DNA of 64,000 nt from Haloferax mucosum ATCC BAA-1512. Lineage in GTDB: Archaea; Halobacteriota; Halobacteria; Halobacteriales; Haloferacaceae. Under the pieces are notes generated by a model. The model made no database searches. It saw only the letters and a program-made list of their open reading frames with translations, and was not told the DNA's origin. Shown in pieces: positions 1 through 8,181 of this stretch (position 1 is the stretch's first letter; every line of letters begins with the position of its first letter). The translations under genes and the position numbers were made by a program. The stretch is taken from contig NZ_AOLN01000011.1 of the NCBI RefSeq assembly GCF_000337815.1, positions 1-64,000 of the forward strand, in the 5' to 3' direction.

Positions 1-32
1 ACGTTGCTCGAAGGCGTTGAAAGTGAGAGAAG

Positions 33-105
33 CGCCACCGCCAGGACTCGAACCTGGGACAACCTCGTTAACAGCGAGGTGCTCTACCAACTGAGCTACG
101 GCGGC
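33..105 (-). tRNA. tRNA-Asn (GTT)
   Basis: The reverse strand folds as a cloverleaf: acceptor GCCGCCG pairs with CGGTGGC (one G-T wobble), the D arm contains AGCTCAGTTGGTAGAGC and the T arm GGTTCGAGTCC. The anticodon loop is CTGTTAA, giving anticodon GTT (bases 70-72). No intron and no encoded CCA. The CCA-adding enzyme is the next gene, on the opposite strand. Confidence 0.96.
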
Positions 106-241
106 TTTCGTCTGCACTCCTTCGTATTCGACGTTTCTTCATAGGGCTTTCGTTTTTGCACGACGGCTGACGGATGACACCGACTGACGGGGCCATCGAA
201 GCACCGTCACGCTTTCGCCCGCCGACGCGGAAGCAACAGGC

Positions 242-1603
242 ATGACGAACTCGGACCTCGCCGCGGTCGTCGCCGCAGTCCGCGAGCGCATCGACCCCGA
301 CGAGGCGGAACGCCGAGCGCTCGCCGACGCGGCGGCGGCACTCGAAACCCGCGTCCACGACGCACTCGACGACGTGCCAGTGACGGCTGACGTGCTCCAA
401 GTCGGCAGTACCGCCCGCGGAACGTGGCTCTCTGGCGACCGCGACATCGACCTCTTCGTTCGGTTTCCCGACGACCTCGACCGCGAGCAGTTAGCATCGT
501 ACGGACTCGAAGTCGGCCACGCCGTCCTCCCCAACGGCCACGAGGAGTACGCCGAACACCCGTACGTCAAAGGCGACTACGACGGCTTCGACGTGGACCT
601 CGTTCCGTGTTACGACGTGCCGACAGCCCCTGAGATTCGTTCGGCAGTGGACCGCACGCCGTTCCACAACGAATACCTCGTCGAGCATCTCGACGACGAC
701 CTCGCCGCCGACGTGCGCGTGTTCAAGCGCTTCCTGAAAGGCATCGGTGCATACGGAAGCGATCTCCGAACGGAAGGGTTCTCGGGCTACCTCGCCGAAC
801 TCCTCGTCCTCGAACACGGCGGCTTCGAACCCCTGATACAGGCGGCGAGCGATTGGCACCCGCAGGTCGAATTCGACCCGGAAGACCACGGCACACGGAC
901 GTTTTCGGACCCGCTCGTCGTCATCGACCCGACGGACTCCGAGCGAAACGTCGCGGCCGTCTGCTCGGCGGAGAACGTCGCGCGACTCCAGCACTACGCT
1001 CGGGACCTCCTCGCGGACCCGCGTGAGGAGCTATTTTTCCGCGCCGACCCTCCGGTACTCGACGCGAACGAGGTTCGCTCGCATCTCGACCGCCGCGGGA
1101 CGACCGCGGCGGCCGTCGTCTTCGACGCGCCGGACCTCGTAGACGACCAACTCTATCCGCAACTCCGGAAGTCGCTCGACGGCGTCGCCGACGAACTCGA
1201 CAGACGCGGCTTCGACGTGTTCAGAACCGAGTTGTTCGCCGCCGACGACGCCGTGCTCTTCGTCGAACTGTCGGTCGCCGAACGGCCCGCAGTCGAACGC
1301 CACGTCGGCCCGCCGGTTCACGTCAGACAGCACGCTGAAGGGTTCTACGGCGCATACGAGAACGGAAACGGCTACTACGGGCCGTTTCTCGATGGCGACC
1401 GCTACGTCGTCGAGCGCGAGCGCGAGTTCACGTCCGCAACGGCGTTTCTGACGAGCGGCGCACTGTTCGACGTCGCGCTCGGCAAACACGTTGAATCGAC
1501 GCTTCGAGAAGACGGATACGACGTGCTCGTCGGCGACGAGGTGGCCACCCTCGCGGCGACGTTCGGCGGCGAGTTGGCCCGTTACTTCGACCCGAGACCG
1601 TGA
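242..1603 (+). CDS. cca: CCA-adding enzyme (tRNA nucleotidyltransferase, archaeal class I)
   Basis: 453 aa. Adds or repairs the 3' CCA of tRNAs from CTP and ATP, in the cytoplasm. The nucleotidyltransferase signature GSTARGTWLSGDRDID is at residues 55-70, giving the two metal-binding Asp residues, with a third in DGFDVDL near residue 118. Length and domain order fit the archaeal class I enzyme, whose tail domains mimic tRNA contacts. The ATG at 242 is the first good start after the tRNA-Asn region. None of the tRNAs seen in this window encodes CCA, so the enzyme is needed for all of them. Its 3' end overlaps the convergent deacetylase gene by 22 bp. Confidence 0.95.
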   Translation: MTNSDLAAVVAAVRERIDPDEAERRALADAAAALETRVHDALDDVPVTADVLQVGSTARGTWLSGDRDIDLFVRFPDDLDREQLASYGLEVGHAVLPNGHEEYAEHPYVKGDYDGFDVDLVPCYDVPTAPEIRSAVDRTPFHNEYLVEHLDDDLAADVRVFKRFLKGIGAYGSDLRTEGFSGYLAELLVLEHGGFEPLIQAASDWHPQVEFDPEDHGTRTFSDPLVVIDPTDSERNVAAVCSAENVARLQHYARDLLADPREELFFRADPPVLDANEVRSHLDRRGTTAAAVVFDAPDLVDDQLYPQLRKSLDGVADELDRRGFDVFRTELFAADDAVLFVELSVAERPAVERHVGPPVHVRQHAEGFYGAYENGNGYYGPFLDGDRYVVEREREFTSATAFLTSGALFDVALGKHVESTLREDGYDVLVGDEVATLAATFGGELARYFDPRP

Positions 1604-2595
1604 ACGTCTCGGACATCGTCAATGAGGTCGATGTTCTTGTCGGCGGGGTCCTCGTCCGGTTCCATGGCGTGGCGGCCGTCGAACGTCTCGTGGACGATTG
1701 CGACGCCTTCTGAGAGCGTGTCGAGTCCGTAGCCGCCTTCGAGAACGAACGCGATTGCGGCGTCGGTATCGTCACAGAGTTTCCGGACGTGTGCCGTGAG
1801 CATCGCGTAGCCCTCGGTCGAGACGCGCATCCGCGAAATCGGGTCGTGTCGGTGGGCGTCGAAGCCGGCGCTCACGATGAACAGGTCGGGGTCGAACCGC
1901 TCAACCGCGGGCGCGATAGCCTCTTCGAACGAGTAGACGTAGTCGGCGTCGCCCGCGCCAGCACGAAGCGGAACGTTGAGAGTCGTTCCTTCAGCACCGC
2001 TCTCGCCGGTTTCTTCGAGTTCGCCGGTGCCGGGGTAGAGTCCGTCCTCGTGAATCGACGCGTAGAACACGTCGTCGCGGTCGTAGAAGATGTCCTGCGT
2101 GCCGTTGCCGTGGTGGACGTCCCAGTCGAAGATAGCGACGCGCTCGGCGAGACCGTCGTCGATGACCGCTTGCGCGGCGACGGCGGCGTTGTTGAAGAAA
2201 CAAAAGCCCATGGCGTCGTCTTCGACGGCGTGGTGCCCCGGCGGGCGACCGAGTGAGAAGGGCGTGTCGCGGCCGTCGTCGCCGTCGAGCGCGGTGCGCG
2301 CGGCCCACTCGGCGAGACCCGCGGAGGCGAGCGCGGCGACCCACGATTGTTCGACGGCGACGGTGTCTGGGTCCCAGTTGCCGCCGCCGCTCCGGCAGAA
2401 ATCGTGGAACTCATCGACGTAGGCGTCCTCGTGGACGGCGGCGACGGTCGATTTCTCGGCGGGTGCCGCTTCGACGTACTCGACGCCGTGGCGTTTCGCC
2501 AACCCGCGGCGAATCGCGCGGAGGCGGTCGGCCGTTTCAGGATGTCGCGGACCGGTGTCGTGTTCGAGACACGTTTCGTTGTATCCGAAGCGCAT
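1582..2595 (-). CDS. hdaI: Class II-like histone deacetylase family protein (HdaI/AcuC-like)
   Basis: 337 aa. Zinc-dependent amide hydrolase of the arginase/deacetylase fold, expected to remove acetyl groups from lysines of proteins. Visible motifs: active-site GHHA at 120-123, metal ligands in DWDVHHGNG (D159, H161) and AGFDAH (D246), and the C-terminal EGGYG loop that carries the transition-state residue in other HDACs is present as LEGGYGLD. The start codon overlaps the stop of the upstream histone gene as TAATG, so the two genes are almost certainly cotranscribed and translationally coupled. That makes the histone or other chromatin proteins an obvious candidate substrate; this is inference. 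Acetoin-utilisation AcuC or acetylpolyamine hydrolase activity cannot be excluded. Confidence 0.93.
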   Translation of the reverse strand: MRFGYNETCLEHDTGPRHPETADRLRAIRRGLAKRHGVEYVEAAPAEKSTVAAVHEDAYVDEFHDFCRSGGGNWDPDTVAVEQSWVAALASAGLAEWAARTALDGDDGRDTPFSLGRPPGHHAVEDDAMGFCFFNNAAVAAQAVIDDGLAERVAIFDWDVHHGNGTQDIFYDRDDVFYASIHEDGLYPGTGELEETGESGAEGTTLNVPLRAGAGDADYVYSFEEAIAPAVERFDPDLFIVSAGFDAHRHDPISRMRVSTEGYAMLTAHVRKLCDDTDAAIAFVLEGGYGLDTLSEGVAIVHETFDGRHAMEPDEDPADKNIDLIDDVRDVHGLGSK

Positions 2596-3026
2596 TATTC
2601 GAAAAGAGAGAAGTAGGTCTCGATGTCCTCGGCTTGGACCGTCCGGCGGTCGGCGTGGTGGGCGAGTTTGACAGCGGCACCCGCCACGTTGTTGGCGTAG
2701 TCTTCGAGGATATCGGCCAGTGCGATTCGGGCGTCCATTGCGACGCGGTAGCGGTCGTCGATTCGGAGGCGAGCGATGCGGTCGATCGGTGCGATGGGGA
2801 GATAGAGGTCGTCCCGGTCAACGACCTGCTGGACCCCGAAGTCAGCGGCCATCAACGTCTTGCGACCGTCCGCCGTCGCCCGTTCGGCGGCGTCTATCGC
2901 CAACTCAGCACCGTGGTCCTGAATCCGACTGGCGAGCGCTTCGGCGGCGCCTGCACTGACTCGCAACTCACCTGCGTTCTGCCGGATAATCGCGTCTACC
3001 GGGGCGAACGGTAGCTCGACACTCAT
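2595..3026 (-). CDS. hstA: Doublet archaeal histone (two fused histone folds)
   Basis: 143 aa in two tandem histone folds, roughly residues 4-68 and 76-140, each with the RKT/RRTV-x2-D motif that ends the fold (GRKTLMAADF and DRRTVQAEDI). Single-fold archaeal histones are about 68 aa, so this is the haloarchaeal pseudo-dimer form. It binds DNA or modulates transcription. The start MSVELPFAPVDAI at 3026 is preferred over the longer frame because homologs begin there and a TATA-like box lies 26-32 nt upstream. The protein is less basic than methanogen histones and acidic overall. First gene of an operon with the deacetylase. Confidence 0.94.
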   Translation of the reverse strand: MSVELPFAPVDAIIRQNAGELRVSAGAAEALASRIQDHGAELAIDAAERATADGRKTLMAADFGVQQVVDRDDLYLPIAPIDRIARLRIDDRYRVAMDARIALADILEDYANNVAGAAVKLAHHADRRTVQAEDIETYFSLFE

Positions 3027-3051
3027 ACCCACATATCGGGTCCGTGCGGCG

Positions 3052-3058
3052 TATAATC
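3052..3058 (-). promoter_or_regulatory. TATA-like box of the hstA-hdaI operon
   Basis: GATTATA on the minus strand, 26-32 nt before the histone ATG, the spacing expected for a leaderless haloarchaeal transcript. No Shine-Dalgarno sequence precedes this ATG. Confidence 0.55.
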
Positions 3059-3133
3059 CTTTCCGTAGCGGTGCCACTTGGATTTTATCTCACGCACCGC
3101 TCTCTACCGAGCTGACGGGTGTAAACGGTCGTG

Positions 3134-4594
3134 TTACCGCTGTGCGCCGGTGTGGACTTCGACCGTCTCCGCGTCGATGCGGCCGTCGGTCTCCGTTCCG
3201 TTGACCGTCACTTCGTCCCCGAGTCCGAGGTCCGCGTCGGTCTCGACGGTCTTCGTCTGCGAACCGTCGTCGAGGATGACCGGGTTGCCTGCCTGCACGA
3301 CCGTCCCAGTGAATTCGACCGACTCGCCGGCGCTCTCGAACGAATCGGCCGTTGACGACGCATCCGATTCGACCGCAGTGTCGTCGCCCGCGGACGACTC
3401 GGGGGCGCTCCCGTCGCTGGAGAAGGCACCGAGACCGTGGTCGCTCGTGCTGGCCGCGTCGGTATCGGTGGTGCCGCCCGCGTCGCTGGGCGCGTCGTCC
3501 ATGACCGTGACCGAAGAGCGCCAGCCAGCGGAGGCTTCGAGATCGTCCTGCCAGCCGTCTTTGATTTGAACGTCGGTGATGACGACGTAGTCGGCGAGGT
3601 CAACGTCGGTGTCGGCTTTCTCGCCCCAGAGAGCGACGCGGATGTCGCCGGTGTCGTCTTTTACGCGAATATTCCGAACTTGCCCCTCAGAGCCGTCGTC
3701 GCGGTCGAACGTTCGTTTCCCATCGGACTCGATGACACCGCCCGCGATATCGACCGTCTGGCCGAGTTCGAGCGCGCCGATATCCGTCGTCTCGGGCACG
3801 TACTCGATGGTCTCGTCGATGGCCTCGACTGCGCCGCGAGAGCCGACGTGGAGTTCGAGCGAGCCGTCGCGCTCGCGGACGTAGCCGTCTACGACTTCGA
3901 CCGACTGGCCGGTTTCGAGTTCCTCGGCGAGGTCGGCGCGCTCGTCCCAGAGCGTGACGCGGATGCGGCCGGTCGGGTCGCCGACAGAGAGGTTAGAGAC
4001 CCGCCCTTCAGAGCCGTCGTCGCGGTCGAAGGTACGGACGGTTCCGGTGTCGAGAATCTTGCCTTCGAGGTTCACGTCGGACAGGCCGAGCGCGAGGTCC
4101 TCGACGCGGTAGGTGTCGAGCACTTGGACATCGACGTCGGCGTCGAGGTCCTCTTCGACTTTGCTCGCGCTGACTTCGACGCCGTTGTATCCCTCTTTGG
4201 GTCGGCCGGCGACGCGAAGCACGGTTCCGACTTCGAGGTTCTCCTCAGCGCCAGCGGCCATGCCGTCCCACAGCGAGACCCGAATCTGGCCGGTCTCGTC
4301 GGCGACTTCGATGTTGATGACTCGGCCGTCTTCGTCCTCGTCGTCGCGTTCGAAGGTGCGGAGTTCGCCGATGCTGACGACCTTTGCGAGGAACTTCACG
4401 TCCTCCATCCCGGGTTCGATGTCGGCGATGCCGTTTACCTCCTCGTCGCGGAGTTCGTGGGCGATGAGCATCGCGGCGGTTTCCTCGTCCGCGAGACCGC
4501 CCATCTGTTCGACCTTGTCGTTGACCGCCGCTTCGAACTCCTCGAACGCGACGTCGGTGTCGAGGTCGTCGTAGACGTCTTCGATGACGCCCAT
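3134..4594 (-). CDS. rpa2: Replication protein A, multi-OB-fold ssDNA-binding protein
   Basis: 486 aa. Binds single-stranded DNA in replication and repair. A helical N-terminal region (1-60) is followed by three OB folds sharing one signature, RTFDRDDGSEG then N-V-D-TG-IRV-LW, at about 79-109, 187-217 and 293-323. A Ser/Asp/Ala-rich linker (about 365-425) leads to a fourth, short OB-like domain at the C-terminus. This layout matches haloarchaeal Rpa2, which from memory is the essential RPA of Haloferax volcanii. No zinc-finger Cys cluster is present. The ATG lies after GGAGGTG and overlaps the stop of a 19-codon upstream ORF (TGATG). Confidence 0.92.
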   Translation of the reverse strand: MGVIEDVYDDLDTDVAFEEFEAAVNDKVEQMGGLADEETAAMLIAHELRDEEVNGIADIEPGMEDVKFLAKVVSIGELRTFERDDEDEDGRVINIEVADETGQIRVSLWDGMAAGAEENLEVGTVLRVAGRPKEGYNGVEVSASKVEEDLDADVDVQVLDTYRVEDLALGLSDVNLEGKILDTGTVRTFDRDDGSEGRVSNLSVGDPTGRIRVTLWDERADLAEELETGQSVEVVDGYVRERDGSLELHVGSRGAVEAIDETIEYVPETTDIGALELGQTVDIAGGVIESDGKRTFDRDDGSEGQVRNIRVKDDTGDIRVALWGEKADTDVDLADYVVITDVQIKDGWQDDLEASAGWRSSVTVMDDAPSDAGGTTDTDAASTSDHGLGAFSSDGSAPESSAGDDTAVESDASSTADSFESAGESVEFTGTVVQAGNPVILDDGSQTKTVETDADLGLGDEVTVNGTETDGRIDAETVEVHTGAQR

Positions 4595-4653
4595 CAGGCG
4601 TCACCTCCCTGCACAAAGTGCGCACGTCGCGGCAGACCACACGTCGTACTCAT
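4594..4653 (-). CDS. Short upstream ORF (19 codons) coupled to rpa2
   Basis: Reads MSTTCGLPRRAHFVQGGDA then TGA, whose A is the first base of the rpa2 ATG. Its own ATG lies 28-33 nt after a CTTAAG box (4681-4686), so it could be translated from a leaderless transcript. The rpa2 Shine-Dalgarno-like GGAGGTG lies inside its last codons. It may be a leader peptide that couples or tunes rpa2 translation. Whether it is translated is unknown. Confidence 0.4.
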   Translation of the reverse strand: MSTTCGLPRRAHFVQGGDA

Positions 4654-4850
4654 ACTATGGACGAACAGGGAAGGGCGGCGCTTAAGCGTTGTTTTCCGCT
4701 CGGTCGAAGCCTCCGAGAGGCGGTGTGAATCGAGTGACATAGCGGTGGTAGCTCCGGTTTCAGATATGAACGTTCGGCGGCGATTAGAGAGTGCGGTTCG
4801 GGAAGCAGTTCGGGGTGCAGTCGGAGGTCTGCGAGCCGCGTCTCGCCGCG

Positions 4851-5384
4851 TTATTGTCGTTTTGACTCGCTTTCGTTTCGAGTTCGGCGGGCGACCTCCC
4901 GCCGCCCGTTCGCGTCGTCGTGGACGACGACGACTTGCTCGGGAAGGCCGACCTCGAAGCGGAGTTGAACCACGTAGCCACGGACGACAATCGCCTGCGT
5001 ACACGCCTCACCGGGTTCGGCGTCTTCGACGGTTTCGACCACGACGGTTGCGACATCCGCCTCGACATCGTAGTCGGTGCGACCGAGACGGGCGACAGAA
5101 CAGCCGTTTCGCCCCCAAATGCACCCGGAAATCTCGACACCCGTCGTCGTGTGCGAAATCTGCGCTTGGCCATCGGGAGAACAGTTACGAGCCGTCTCGG
5201 GAGAGAGGGTCCGGCCGACGAGTCGCGGATGGGCGGGCGTCTCCGTCGGAGTGGTCGTCTCCGTGGCGGTGGGCGACTGCTCGTCGTCGCCGTCACTGTC
5301 GTTCCCGTCGTCACCGTCGTTCGTACACCCGGCGAGCGTCGCACACAACCCGGCGGCACCAACGAGGAGGGCGCGTCGTTTCAC
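4851..5384 (-). CDS. Secreted lipoprotein of unknown function
   Basis: 177 aa. N-terminus MKRRALLVGAAGLCATLAGC has basic residues, a hydrophobic core and a lipobox (LAGC, Cys20). An Asp/Ser/Thr-rich spacer (about 21-52) follows, the usual cell-surface tether of haloarchaeal lipoproteins. The mature domain (about 53-165) has four cysteines that may form two disulfides. No enzyme motif is recognised. The gene stands alone between rpa2 and tRNA-Arg. Similar proteins are common in haloarchaea without known function. Confidence 0.75.
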   Translation of the reverse strand: MKRRALLVGAAGLCATLAGCTNDGDDGNDSDGDDEQSPTATETTTPTETPAHPRLVGRTLSPETARNCSPDGQAQISHTTTGVEISGCIWGRNGCSVARLGRTDYDVEADVATVVVETVEDAEPGEACTQAIVVRGYVVQLRFEVGLPEQVVVVHDDANGRREVARRTRNESESKRQ

Positions 5385-5545
5385 GACTACTGGTAGGGAA
5401 TCTCACAAAAAAGAGCTTGTGTCCAGAATGTGCCGCTACTCGGGGATATTCGAGCCAAGCCCGTGGCGTGGTCCCGCGGTTCACTGGCATCCTACATCGT
5501 AACCGTCTTAAGTAACCGTCGAGTACCGAAGGATGCAGTAAGACA

Positions 5546-5618
5546 GTCCTGGTAGGGTAGTGGACTATCCTCTTGGCTTGCGGAGCCAGGGACCGGAGTT
5601 CAAATCTCCGTCAGGACG
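5546..5618 (+). tRNA. tRNA-Arg (GCG)
   Basis: Acceptor GTCCTGG pairs with TCAGGAC (one G-T). The anticodon stem TTGGC/GCCAG encloses loop TTGCGGA, giving anticodon GCG for Arg codon CGC. The T arm reads GGAGTTCAAATCTCC. No intron, no encoded CCA. Confidence 0.92.
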
Positions 5619-5642
5619 TTATCTTCTACGAAACCCGACTTT

Positions 5643-5664
5643 CGAGAGACCTCCGTGTCTCTCG
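5643..5664. terminator. Perfect 8-bp dyad downstream of tRNA-Arg
   Basis: CGAGAGAC and GTCTCTCG are perfectly self-complementary around a 6-nt loop, 25 bp after the tRNA. The partly complementary ACCCGAC/GGGTTCGG flanks could extend it. No strong T run follows, so it may act in RNA processing rather than as an intrinsic terminator. Confidence 0.35.
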
Positions 5665-5788
5665 GGTTCGGTACTACACAGCCACTGAAGAGGTGAGTCA
5701 CGACGCCGATTAATGCAATCCTAACGTCGATTCTCGCAAAAATCCGGAGCATCGGCTACCGGTGGTTACACGCGCAAAAAATAGGTCC

Positions 5789-6013
5789 TCACGCCTCGTC
5801 GTATGGCGGTTCGGGTTCTTCGGCCACCTCGCCAGCATCACGCCGTCGGACAGACGACGTGGTATGGGGACTCTGCGGACGGGGACGAGGCGCTTCCTCG
5901 GACCGTGGCTTCGGAGTCCAATCTCCGTGGCAGTCCTGGCAGTAATTACCCTTGTACATCCGAGTGAACAGATACTGTTCGCCACAGCGAATACAAACCG
6001 GGGACTGGGTCAT
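5789..6013 (-). CDS. Small double-CxxC zinc-ribbon protein
   Basis: 74 aa. CIRC near the N-terminus (6-9) and CQDC at 25-28 form a four-Cys zinc knuckle; the rest is a charged, proline-rich tail likely to be disordered. The compact spacing resembles the small zinc-finger proteins that are abundant in haloarchaea and of mostly unknown role. It is transcribed on its own, divergently from the DUF309 gene. Confidence 0.7.
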   Translation of the reverse strand: MTQSPVCIRCGEQYLFTRMYKGNYCQDCHGDWTPKPRSEEAPRPRPQSPHTTSSVRRRDAGEVAEEPEPPYDEA

Positions 6014-6155
6014 CGTTCGATACCTCGGTCGAGGGATTCGGGGTTAGTCATGTGCTATTATACCACATATGTTCCGAACACGGATAAGTATGCCCGCCCT
6101 GCCGGGTAAAACCGTCGTGCGCGGAACCTTTAGTCGTCCGCGGACAACCGCACGC

Positions 6156-6932
6156 ATGGACGATTCGCTTCGCGCCGGCATCGCCATCTACAACGCGGGC
6201 GCGTACCGGGCGGCACACGGCGCGTGGGAGGCAACGTGGCTCCGTCTCGAAGACGAGACCGACGACGAGCGATTTCTCCACGGACTCATCCAATTTACCG
6301 CGGCGGTCCACCACGTCCGAGACGACAACGACGCCGGCGCGGTCGGTCTCGCACGAAGCGCACGGGAGTATCTGTCCGGTCTCGACGACGACTACCGCGG
6401 CGTGAATCTCGACGCCGTTCGGTCGTATCTCGCGCACCTCGAAGCGGCCGCCGGTGAAAACAGCACCGCCGCCGACACCGGTACCACTGCCGACGCCGAG
6501 AGCGACCGCGAAGCCGACAGCAACACTAACACCGACGCCGGTGCCGCCACTGCTACGGACACCAACGCCACCGCGCACGCAGATTCCAACGCCGATACTG
6601 CGGCTACCGACGCGGGCGAGAACGGGCACACACCACCGAAACTCCGGTTCGACGGTCGGGTCGTTACCTACGGCGACCTCGAATTCGAAGCCATCGTCGT
6701 CGCCGCCGAGACGCTCGCAGAAGAGCGAGACGGGTACGATGAGTCAGTCGTTACGGACGCAATCGAATACGCTCGCGCCGAGGTCGAAACGGGGACGCAA
6801 ACGCAGTTCACCGCGATGGTCTTCGACTTCGTGCAAAACGAGACACAGCGCGGACTCGTCTTTCAGCGATTGACAGAACACGTCAGACGAAAGCGTCGGC
6901 GTGAAGACGACGTGACCGGTCTGTTCGACTAA
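6156..6932 (+). CDS. DUF309-domain protein with long low-complexity insert
   Basis: 258 aa. Residues 1-95 form a DUF309 helical domain: YNAGAYRAAHGAWEATW near 11-27, then FLHGLIQFTAAVHH. Function unknown; the family may be related to nucleotide- or RNA-linked small helical proteins. About 50 residues of Thr/Ala/Asp/Asn/Glu repeats follow (roughly 101-153), then a second folded region (about 160-258) ending in basic residues. I chose the ATG at 6156 because DUF309 begins there; the frame is open further upstream but the extra residues are unlike protein. The insert is made of near-repeats of Ala-Asp-Thr triplets and probably varies between strains. Confidence 0.8.
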   Translation: MDDSLRAGIAIYNAGAYRAAHGAWEATWLRLEDETDDERFLHGLIQFTAAVHHVRDDNDAGAVGLARSAREYLSGLDDDYRGVNLDAVRSYLAHLEAAAGENSTAADTGTTADAESDREADSNTNTDAGAATATDTNATAHADSNADTAATDAGENGHTPPKLRFDGRVVTYGDLEFEAIVVAAETLAEERDGYDESVVTDAIEYARAEVETGTQTQFTAMVFDFVQNETQRGLVFQRLTEHVRRKRRREDDVTGLFD

Positions 6933-6945
6933 CCTGCCGTTCGAA

Positions 6946-7734
6946 TCAAGCTTCGTCCAGCGGTTCGCCCTCGAAGGTGAACTCCGCGGAGTTGTCCCGC
7001 GGGTCGTAGCCGAGCACTTCGCGGGCGCGCTCGATAGAGTAGTACTTGCGGTCGTTGTCGGAGATGCCGTAGACGATTTCGTAGCCGTAGTCGGCCTCGA
7101 TACAGCACTCGAAGAGGTGCCCACAATCGCGGTACGAAAGCCACATCGCCTGTCCGCGTTCGTACTCTTTCGGCGGGTGGTGTTGGGTGAGGTTGCCGAT
7201 GCGGACGTTCACGACCGAGAGGTCGTGGTGGTCGTGGTAGTATCGACCGAGCGTCTCGCCCGTGGCCTTGCTCACACCGTAGAGGTTACTCGGACGCGGG
7301 AGCTCGGTTCCGTCGAGTCGGAACTCGTGGTGAGTGCGGTACATCTCCGGGGTTCTGTCGGTCGTCTCGTACGCGCCGACGGCGTGGTTCGAAGAGGCGA
7401 ACGCGAACTTCTCGACGCCTGCATCGACGGCGGCTTCGAACAGCTTCTGCGTGCCGTCGATGTTGTTCCGGAGGACGCTGTCCCACGGCGCTTCGGGACG
7501 CGGGTCGCCCGCGAGGTGAATAACCGCGTGCACGCCGTCCATGGCGTTTCGCACGGCGGTCTCGTCGGTGACGTCTGCGACGTACACGTCCGTCGAGTCA
7601 ACTGATGCAGGAATCTTTTCGTCAGACAGTGGCTCGCGGTCCAGTAGCCGCCAGTCGTAGGCCTCGCCGATGTGCCCTAATATCGCCTGGCCGACGCGCC
7701 CGCCAGCCCCCGTCAGCAAAACCGGCTGGTCCAT
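6946..7734 (-). CDS. azf: NAD-dependent glucose-6-phosphate dehydrogenase (archaeal zwischenferment)
   Basis: 262 aa extended short-chain dehydrogenase. The Rossmann motif TGAGGRVG is at 8-15, acidic residues after beta-2 fit NAD rather than NADP, and the catalytic YGVSK is at 152-156. Length and sequence match what I recall of Azf from Haloferax volcanii, which replaces the classical Zwf and oxidises glucose 6-phosphate in the oxidative pentose phosphate pathway. Many databases call such proteins only NAD-dependent epimerase/dehydratase, and that remains the fallback. It ends 14 bp from the convergent DUF309 gene. The upstream region has no close operon partner. Confidence 0.85.
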   Translation of the reverse strand: MDQPVLLTGAGGRVGQAILGHIGEAYDWRLLDREPLSDEKIPASVDSTDVYVADVTDETAVRNAMDGVHAVIHLAGDPRPEAPWDSVLRNNIDGTQKLFEAAVDAGVEKFAFASSNHAVGAYETTDRTPEMYRTHHEFRLDGTELPRPSNLYGVSKATGETLGRYYHDHHDLSVVNVRIGNLTQHHPPKEYERGQAMWLSYRDCGHLFECCIEADYGYEIVYGISDNDRKYYSIERAREVLGYDPRDNSAEFTFEGEPLDEA

Positions 7735-7836
7735 TCGATTCTAGGTCCGATAAGGGAGATTAAGTAAGGTCCGGTTCGTACCCGCGGGGGCGCGACCGAC
7801 CGGCGAACTTTAATTGCGAGCGACATATCTCCAGCT

Positions 7837-8181
7837 ATGGTTACAGACCCGCAGACGGCCTGCTTCGAGGCGGGCATCAAATTCGGGACGCTCTATCACC
7901 AGTTCGCTGGCACGCCGGTGTCACCCGAAAGCGCCCGCAGTCTCGAACGGGCGATGGCGGACTCTATCGAGAACCAGCCCTACTGCGAGTCCGTGTCGGT
8001 CACGATTCTCGACGACGCGCTCGAAACCGAACTCGCCGATTCGACGGCCGACTACACCGAACTCACGGGCCGCTTCATGGAAGTCGAGATGCGAATCGAG
8101 TACGAGGGCGTGACCGCCCGTACGAAAATGGAGATGGAAGACGGCTACCCGCTAATGAAACTCGTCTCGGTCGAAACATGA
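7837..8181 (+). CDS. mptD: Dihydroneopterin aldolase, archaeal MptD type
   Basis: 114 aa, the usual length of the archaeal family (formerly DUF381). It cleaves dihydroneopterin to 6-hydroxymethyl-dihydropterin for folate-type cofactors. The N-terminal FEAGIKFGTLYHQF block and the conserved C-terminal YPLMKLVSV block are visible. No similarity to bacterial FolB is expected. Its TGA overlaps the ATG of the next gene (ATGA), so it is cotranscribed with the Nudix hydrolase, perhaps linking it to dihydroneopterin triphosphate hydrolysis (inference). Confidence 0.85.
   Translation: MVTDPQTACFEAGIKFGTLYHQFAGTPVSPESARSLERAMADSIENQPYCESVSVTILDDALETELADSTADYTELTGRFMEVEMRIEYEGVTARTKMEMEDGYPLMKLVSVET

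Noticed and set aside
3437-5515. A 692-codon open frame antisense to rpa2
   Set aside because: Shadow of rpa2 and the lipoprotein gene; Arg-rich C-terminal half with no family features.
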